From: Limnohabitans sp. | Lineage (GTDB): Bacteria; Planctomycetota; Phycisphaerae; Phycisphaerales; SM1A02 | Direction of reading: 5' to 3' | DNA length: 9,674 nucleotides | NCBI GenBank assembly: GCA_030054275.1 | Contig: JASGCF010000103.1 | Location: 1-9,674 of the forward strand | Position numbers and translations under genes: made by a program | Notes under the pieces: generated by a model | The model's input: only the letters and a program-made list of their open reading frames with translations | Told to the model about the DNA's origin: nothing | Databases searched by the model: none | In this document: positions 5,814 to 9,674 of the stretch, piece by piece | Layout of the letters: each line of letters begins with the position of its first letter | Position numbering within the stretch: the stretch's first letter is position 1

Positions 5814-7184
5814 TCAGCGGTTGACGCTGCCAGTAAGGGTCTCGAATCGGCCCCAGTTCAGGACTGGGATTTCCGCGTCGGCCGCCGTCTGGAACAACTT
5901 GTCATACGCCTCTCGCGCGCCGCGTTGTGCCGTGTAGGCAACGGTTTGTGCTTCCGTCGCGTCGGTTGGAAGTTCTGGCGGGAACGGAGGCTGCATGCCG
6001 AGTACGAGGAAGTCAAGGTCGCCTGAAAGCGTGTCGCCTTCGACCAATTCACCACCCCATTCAATGATGCGACTCTTGACGAAATCGCTCTCAGCAGTGG
6101 TGGCCTTGCCGTCGCCGTTCGCATCAAACTTGCCGTGGACGAGGAACTTGAACTTGTATTCAGGGTTGAACACAGCATTGGCAGCCACATCGCCCTTCAC
6201 AACTGGGCGGCTCGACGAGCCACGCAGGACGCGGCAGGTGGACGACTTGTCGCCGACCTTGGTGACCTGAATGCTTGCCTTGCCGCGAGTGCCGTTGTCG
6301 CTTGCAGCGGAGGCCGCGATTCCCGCGGCGTCGTCAAACACTTCGAAAGTCATGCCTGGAACGACACGCTTATTCATGCCGATGTCGATGAAGAGGTTGC
6401 CGGTCTTCGGATCAAAGTCGATGACATTGGCGTCGACGAGCGCTGCAGGATTGCCGGCCTTCGTCGAAGTTGCCTCGACCTTCTTCTGCAGTGCGGCAAT
6501 GCGGCCGTCGAGCACGCCACGCTCACTGCGCAGGGTGTCGATCTCGGCTTGCAGTGCTTCGGACTCGCTTGCGAATCGCGACTGCAAATCGGCCCGCGCG
6601 CGATCGAGGTCAGCCTTCGCTTGCTCGAAATCGGTGCGGTAGCTCTCCGCTGCCGATTGATAGGTTCCGATCGACGCGGTGAGTTTCGCCATCGCTTCTT
6701 CGCGTTGCTTGTTGCTCGCAGCGAGTTGGTTCTTGAGCGACTCAAGTTCCTTGGCGAGATCTGCAGACTTCGCCTTCAGCGCTTCGGCTTCAGCCTTGCG
6801 AGCGTCGCGATCTTGCGCCAACTTGCGAACGCCGTCCTTGATCGTGTCGTTCTCGCCGAGTTTCAGATCCTTGAGCGAATCCTTCATGGTTGCGAGATCC
6901 GCAGCGCGGTTCCCGCTCACGAATGCAGCGACATCCTCGTCGCGCTTCACCATGTACCCAAAGAGCGAACCGCCGCTGGTCTTGCCAAGCAGGTCCTTGG
7001 TCTCGGTGGTGTCGCGCTCGGTACTGCTGATGTAAGTCTCGAGGGCAGCCTTCGCCTCGTTCGCGGATTGCTCCGCAGCCGACTTGTCGGCGAAAAGGAT
7101 GATTGACACCGCGAGAAGCGCGACACTAAGAACGACGAAGACCACCAGAGCAACGATCACACCGGTGGAAGAACGGGACGCCAT
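5814..7184 (-). CDS. Membrane-anchored coiled-coil protein with BRCT-like C-terminal module and EF-hand-like loop
   Basis: The 456-aa product has one N-terminal transmembrane helix (about 8-31). A long alpha-helical Ala/Glu/Lys/Arg-rich region follows, with coiled-coil character (about 34-62 and 118-240). Next is a beta-rich segment (249-335) with DFDPKTGNLFIDIGMNKRVVPGMTFEVFD, reminiscent of a small barrel. A C-terminal module (343-400) resembles BRCT: FKFLVHGKF, then IIEWGGELV and a final DLDFLVLGMQPP. Inserted after its first strand is DANGDGKATTAE (354-365), which matches the EF-hand calcium-loop pattern at positions 1, 3, 5, 6, 9 and 12. The helix plus coiled coil suggests an envelope scaffold, with the bulk probably outside the cytoplasm; topology is inferred. 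The ATG at 7184 is set by GGAGG seven nt upstream and a good promoter. It is first in a cluster with the acyltransferase and receiver genes. No named family is claimed. Confidence 0.85.
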   Translation of the reverse strand: MASRSSTGVIVALVVFVVLSVALLAVSIILFADKSAAEQSANEAKAALETYISSTERDTTETKDLLGKTSGGSLFGYMVKRDEDVAAFVSGNRAADLATMKDSLKDLKLGENDTIKDGVRKLAQDRDARKAEAEALKAKSADLAKELESLKNQLAASNKQREEAMAKLTASIGTYQSAAESYRTDFEQAKADLDRARADLQSRFASESEALQAEIDTLRSERGVLDGRIAALQKKVEATSTKAGNPAALVDANVIDFDPKTGNLFIDIGMNKRVVPGMTFEVFDDAAGIAASAASDNGTRGKASIQVTKVGDKSSTCRVLRGSSSRPVVKGDVAANAVFNPEYKFKFLVHGKFDANGDGKATTAESDFVKSRIIEWGGELVEGDTLSGDLDFLVLGMQPPFPPELPTDATEAQTVAYTAQRGAREAYDKLFQTAADAEIPVLNWGRFETLTGSVNR

Positions 7185-7191
7185 CTGCAAG

Positions 7192-7196
7192 CCTCC
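7192..7196 (-). promoter_or_regulatory. Consensus Shine-Dalgarno for the coiled-coil gene
   Basis: The minus strand reads GGAGG with 7 nt to the ATG at 7184. It is the only strong ribosome binding site seen in this window, and it fixes the start at 7184 over the longer open frame reaching 7292. Confidence 0.8.
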
Positions 7197-7198
7197 AT

Positions 7199-7211
7199 GG
7201 GCCCAAGGCCC
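7199..7211 (-). promoter_or_regulatory. Leader hairpin just upstream of the Shine-Dalgarno
   Basis: GGGCC-TTG-GGCCC can form a 5-bp GC-only stem with a 3-nt loop. It lies between the predicted transcription start (about 7215) and the GGAGG at 7192-7196. It may stabilise the 5' end of the mRNA or tune ribosome access. Confidence 0.35.
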
Positions 7212-7221
7212 GAGGGGGCGG

Positions 7222-7250
7222 AGTATCGGATCTTTCGGGCTTCGCGTCAA
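7222..7250 (-). promoter_or_regulatory. Sigma-70-like promoter for the three-gene cluster
   Basis: On the minus strand, TTGACG (7250-7245) is followed after 17 nt by GATACT (7227-7222). The -35 matches at 5/6 and the -10 at 4/6, with ideal spacing. The predicted start near 7215 gives a leader of about 31 nt before the ATG at 7184. It would drive the coiled-coil, acyltransferase and receiver genes together. Confidence 0.6.
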
Positions 7251-7316
7251 ACGGCGTACTGAGTGGGGGAGTTTCGGCCAAGGGCAGCGCACTCCGAAGC
7301 GATCTCAGATGCGATT

Positions 7317-8585
7317 TCACAAATGTCCGTGCTCAGCGTCCGAGGTCATCGGTTCGTCCGTTGGGCGGAACAGCACAAGCGACGCCGTTTGCGTGTGGAC
7401 GAACGAGCGGTTGCCGAGCGGACCGATCTCACCCGCACACTGAAATCCAGCCAGCGGGATTCCTTGAAGCCGGCGAGAGATCGTTGCCGCGTCGTGATCG
7501 TTTTCCCCGAAAAGTGCCCTTCCGCGCGCATTACAGGTGAACAGCAGACCAGCGCTTGGTTGCGCGTGGAGGCGTACGCCGTCGAGCAGCATTTGGAGAT
7601 CTTCGTGTGCAATGTCTCCGTCGCGGATGTGAAACTGCACGGTCATCCCAGTGCGCACACGATCGCTGATCGAGAGCGAACCGTTCGTGGCATCGACGCC
7701 AAGCACTGGACGAACGAGAAAATCACCACGGCCCAGTCGCGGCTTGCTTGCCTCTGGGGCAAGCCCAACCAACAGCCCTTGTCCGATGAGTGCGCGTTCT
7801 CGTTCGGTGAGTTGTTCGACCATGTCTTGCGCTGCATCGACAGCGCGACGACTGCCAAGTTCCAGAATGGAGTTTCCGTGCGCCGCTGTGACCACGAAGG
7901 TTGGCCCAACGGGTCTGCATCCTTGGCTCACGATGTTCGACACCTCAAAGTCGCCAAACAACGAAAGTCCAACCAGTCCTTGGTGGGTGATGCACTCATC
8001 AACAGCAAGCACATTCAAGCCAGCGTGACTGGCTCCGCTTGCAATTCCACCCATGATGCGCGCGCCGCGCGGGCCAGCGACGGCGTCGATCGCAGCGCAC
8101 GCTTGCCCTGCGTGCATCGAGAAGGGGTCTGCGAGCAAGAGCGTCGCGCGATGCTCCAAAATGCCGCGTTCTGTCGAGACATCTGCGCCAAGCGCGACGC
8201 GTTCGCGAATGAGGAGGTCATCCCATACGGCAGGCGGGCCGTCGGCGAGGTCGAATGAAAATGGGCGAGCGACAAGACCCGGTATGCGCAGCGCAAGTGC
8301 ACTGAGGCCGGGCGCGCGTTCGATTTCGCGATCATTCCAAACCACGCTCTCCGCAGTCGTCGCCAAGATGTGTTTCGGATGGAGTTCTGAACGCAAGATG
8401 TTCAGTGCTTCCGACGCGAGCGCGCGATGATGGAAACTCAGGAATACGACCAAAATGTCGGGGCGCGTGAAGATCGCTCCAGCACTGGTGGCGCGCAACT
8501 GCGCTGCGACATCTCGCGCGGCATCGCGGGTCGAAATCAATTCGGACAGGGCAGCACTCGAACTGAGTTGGTGTCGTGTCTTCAT
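7317..8585 (-). CDS. FIST-domain sensory protein (FIST_N + FIST_C)
   Basis: A 422-aa stand-alone FIST protein. FIST domains are proposed small-ligand (possibly amino-acid) sensing modules, often near signalling or chemotaxis genes. FIST_N spans about 40-240, with PDILVVFLSFHH at 42-53 and PVGPTFVVTAAHGNSILEL at 225-243. FIST_C covers about 250-405, with GLLFTCNARGRALFGENDHD (346-365) and PLAGFQCAGEIGPLGNRSFVH (377-397), a very typical FIST_C ending. There is no transmembrane helix, signal peptide or attached output domain, so it should be cytoplasmic. The ATG at 8585 is chosen because alignable sequence begins about there. An in-frame ATG at 8690 would add 35 Asp/Pro/Ser-rich residues and is possible; neither has a Shine-Dalgarno. 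It lies 132 bp upstream of the coiled-coil gene on the same strand, but that gene has its own promoter. Confidence 0.88.
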   Translation of the reverse strand: MKTRHQLSSSAALSELISTRDAARDVAAQLRATSAGAIFTRPDILVVFLSFHHRALASEALNILRSELHPKHILATTAESVVWNDREIERAPGLSALALRIPGLVARPFSFDLADGPPAVWDDLLIRERVALGADVSTERGILEHRATLLLADPFSMHAGQACAAIDAVAGPRGARIMGGIASGASHAGLNVLAVDECITHQGLVGLSLFGDFEVSNIVSQGCRPVGPTFVVTAAHGNSILELGSRRAVDAAQDMVEQLTERERALIGQGLLVGLAPEASKPRLGRGDFLVRPVLGVDATNGSLSISDRVRTGMTVQFHIRDGDIAHEDLQMLLDGVRLHAQPSAGLLFTCNARGRALFGENDHDAATISRRLQGIPLAGFQCAGEIGPLGNRSFVHTQTASLVLFRPTDEPMTSDAEHGHL

Positions 8586-8890
8586 GGTGGCTTCAAGCGA
8601 GGGAGCACCGCGACCAAGATGCGAGGACGCGGCGTTTCGAGCGTCGGGAAAATCGGGGTCGTCGCCCGATCCTTTTGGAGAAATCGACATTGAAGCGTGT
8701 TTTTGCCGACGCAACCGGAGAGCGAAGAGCGCACAATTCCGCCAAAGTCCCTTCCGAGTTCCTTTCGAGACCTCCGGAGCTCACATGCTCGGTCCGAGAA
8801 GTCTGACAACACTGAGGTCGAGTTCGCGAGCACAAGTGGGGGACATCGGCCGCCCCACATCGTGAGGCGAGATCCAATCGCCACAGGCAC
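8586..8890. other. Gene-poor divergent spacer between FIST gene and rpsT
   Basis: About 400 bp separates the FIST start (8585) from the rpsT start (8983). Part may be coding if FIST starts at 8690. I see no RNA gene, no long repeat and no convincing FIST promoter. TTGTCA at 8806-8811 (minus) is a possible -35 but lacks a good -10 partner. A short CTCCGGAG palindrome near 8772-8779 is unremarkable. Confidence 0.5.
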
Positions 8891-8919
8891 TTGCAATTCT
8901 GCCCAAGGTTCGGCATCAT
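8891..8919 (+). promoter_or_regulatory. Candidate promoter for rpsT
   Basis: TTGCAA (8891-8896), 17 nt, CATCAT (8914-8919). Both hexamers match consensus at 4/6 and the spacing is ideal. The predicted start near 8926 gives a leader of about 57 nt. The same -10 hexamer and spacing appear before the 90-aa gene at 3059-3087. Confidence 0.45.
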
Positions 8920-8932
8920 TCCCGATTCGCCG

Positions 8933-8950
8933 CGCTGGCTTCGTCCAGCG
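8933..8950 (+). promoter_or_regulatory. Hairpin in the rpsT leader
   Basis: CGCTGG-CTTCGT-CCAGCG forms a perfect 6-bp stem with a 6-nt loop, 7 nt after the predicted transcription start and 32 nt before the GTG. It is followed by a pyrimidine-rich GGTTCTCTTTCTCC. It could be an autoregulatory ribosomal-protein leader element or a simple 5' stabiliser. Confidence 0.4.
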
Positions 8951-8982
8951 GGTTCTCTTTCTCCAGAGCAACGGGATCGACA

Positions 8983-9252
8983 GTGCCGAATACCGAATCA
9001 GCAAAGAAGCGCGTCCGACAGTCCGCAGCCCGCAACGCCCGCAACCTGTGGCGCAAGCGCCGTGTGAAGGCGGACACCTCCGACTTCCTCAAGGCAGTCG
9101 CATCGGGAGATGTCGCAGCTGCAGAGCGTGAAATGCGCAAGGCCGCTCGCACGCTCGACAAGGTCGCCGCGACAGGCACGCTGCATAAGAATACCGCAGC
9201 GCGTCGGAAGAGCCGCATGGCTGCGAAGTTGGCGACGCTGAAGAAGCGCTGA
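8983..9252 (+). CDS. rpsT: 30S ribosomal protein bS20
   Basis: An 89-aa protein that binds 16S rRNA early in 30S assembly. It begins with MPNTESAKKRVRQSAARNAR, close to the bS20 N-terminus (MPN..SAKKRV.Q). It is strongly basic throughout and ends with the typical THKNTAARRKSR-like segment: GTLHKNTAARRKSRMAAKLA at 65-84. Length and composition are normal for the family. The start is a GTG at 8983, the only in-frame start giving the family N-terminus. No good Shine-Dalgarno precedes it. A non-AUG start is also known for S20 in E. coli, where it matters for autoregulation. A promoter and hairpin lie upstream. Confidence 0.95.
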   Translation: MPNTESAKKRVRQSAARNARNLWRKRRVKADTSDFLKAVASGDVAAAEREMRKAARTLDKVAATGTLHKNTAARRKSRMAAKLATLKKR

Positions 9253-9272
9253 ATGAAGCCGTGTTGCACGCT

Positions 9273-9286
9273 GCGCCCATGGGCGC
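9273..9286. terminator. Palindrome after rpsT, weak terminator candidate
   Basis: GCGCCCATGGGCGC is a perfect 14-bp palindrome 20 bp after the rpsT stop. As a hairpin it gives a 5-bp stem (GCGCC/GGCGC) and a CATG loop. It is followed by GGTTGG and has no U-tract, so intrinsic termination would be weak; it may instead protect the rpsT mRNA 3' end. Confidence 0.35.
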
Positions 9287-9349
9287 GGTTGGCTGCGACT
9301 CACCGAGCACCACCCCGGAAGGCGTTGCGCGCGTTGGGGCGAGCCACTG

Positions 9350-9674
9350 ATGGCTGAACGCACACGAAAGAATCAACGATCCGCATCGACGCAGTCCGCG
9401 TCGGGCGGATCGTTTGTTTCTGCACCAGATGCGAAAGCGATCGTGACGCAGGGGTATCTCGATGCATCGCGGCGCCCGCTTGAAGTGCTGTTCTTTCTGC
9501 TGCCGTTCATCGCACTGTACGAGTACGAATTGGTTCGCGTGCTGCGCTCACCCGACGGATTGGTGACCAACGGCGCGCATTTGGCGCTCCTGCGCTTGTT
9601 TGATGCCTTTGGCTTGGATGCGGTGCCGCGAGCGCCGCACTTTCGAGATACATCCGCGCGACCACGGAGAGATT
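9350..9674 (+). CDS. Membrane protein N-terminus, possibly CPBP-family protease (cut by window edge)
   Basis: The open frame starts at the ATG at 9350 and runs off the window, giving 108 residues. A polar Ser/Gln-rich start (1-30) is followed by QGYLDASRRPLEVLFFLLPFIALYEYELV (34-62). This holds a hydrophobic helix preceded by a basic juxtamembrane segment. Then comes GLVTNGAHLALLRLFDAFGLDAV (70-92). This layout resembles the beginning of CPBP-type intramembrane metalloproteases or related multi-pass proteins, but the catalytic EExxR and HxxxN/H motifs would lie beyond the window. So the family is a guess. Residues 93-108 are suddenly Arg/Pro-rich and not hydrophobic, which may be a loop or a sequencing frameshift. 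The gap to rpsT is 97 bp on the same strand; co-transcription is possible. Confidence 0.6.
   Translation, partial: MAERTRKNQRSASTQSASGGSFVSAPDAKAIVTQGYLDASRRPLEVLFFLLPFIALYEYELVRVLRSPDGLVTNGAHLALLRLFDAFGLDAVPRAPHFRDTSARPRRD

Noticed and set aside
6135..7106. Long plus-strand open frame (323 codons) opposite the coiled-coil gene
   Set aside because: The Leu/Arg/Ala-rich translation mirrors the coiled-coil codons on the other strand; the minus-strand gene has a promoter, Shine-Dalgarno and a sensible domain order.
7263..8258. Plus-strand open frame (331 codons) opposite the FIST gene
   Set aside because: The FIST motifs on the minus strand are unambiguous; the plus-strand translation shows no family and starts in the promoter region of another gene.
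9273..9286. Strong intrinsic terminator for rpsT
   Set aside because: The palindrome is followed by GGTTGG and lacks a U-tract, so it is kept only as a weak candidate.

Overview
The window is a GC-rich (roughly 60% by eye) bacterial chromosome segment. Its gene content is ordinary and chromosomal: galE, a CapD/FlaA1-type sugar-nucleotide dehydratase/epimerase, an LpxL-type acyltransferase, a FIST protein and rpsT. It also carries several short, lineage-restricted hypothetical genes. The protein styles (coiled-coil membrane protein with a BRCT-like C-terminus, small hypotheticals, CPBP-protease-like start after rpsT) together with mostly absent Shine-Dalgarno sequences suggest Planctomycetota, perhaps the Phycisphaerae. 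This is inference without any search. I see no tRNA, rRNA, IS element, CRISPR array, phage gene or integrase, and no sign of recent transfer.

Layout. Positions 1-906 (minus) hold most of galE, cut by the window edge. A 268-bp divergent spacer separates it from a CapD/FlaA1-like gene (1175-2698, plus), which lacks the usual N-terminal membrane helices. Four minus-strand segments follow. First come three short uncharacterised genes (90, 114 and 149 aa, at 2777-3049, 3210-3554 and 3662-4111). Next is a tight three-gene cluster, reading in its own direction: a membrane-anchored coiled-coil/BRCT-like protein (7184 to 5814), an LpxL-type acyltransferase (5807 to 4719) and a single-domain response regulator (4714 to 4313). 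Last is a FIST sensory-domain protein (7317-8585). On the plus strand, rpsT (8983-9252) is followed by the start of a membrane protein (9350 onward), possibly a CPBP-family protease, which runs off the window.

How the genes fit together. The left end makes and modifies nucleotide sugars for surface polysaccharide. The central cluster has intergenic gaps of only 6 and 4 nt and one good promoter plus Shine-Dalgarno upstream. It links an envelope-anchored coiled-coil protein, a lipid acyltransferase and a receiver-only signalling protein, and so looks like an envelope-maintenance operon. The FIST protein is a small-ligand sensor module with no output domain of its own and no partner kinase in view.

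The most unusual signals are: a perfect EF-hand-like loop inside the BRCT-like C-terminal module of the coiled-coil protein; the acyltransferase-receiver pairing; a soluble form of a normally membrane-bound dehydratase; two 12-bp-period tandem repeats within 150 bp, one between genes and one coding an acidic tail; a 13-bp direct repeat upstream of a hypothetical gene; a promoter placed so close to an ATG that the transcript would be nearly leaderless; and a hairpin in the rpsT leader. No clearly new multi-gene defence or mobile system is visible.
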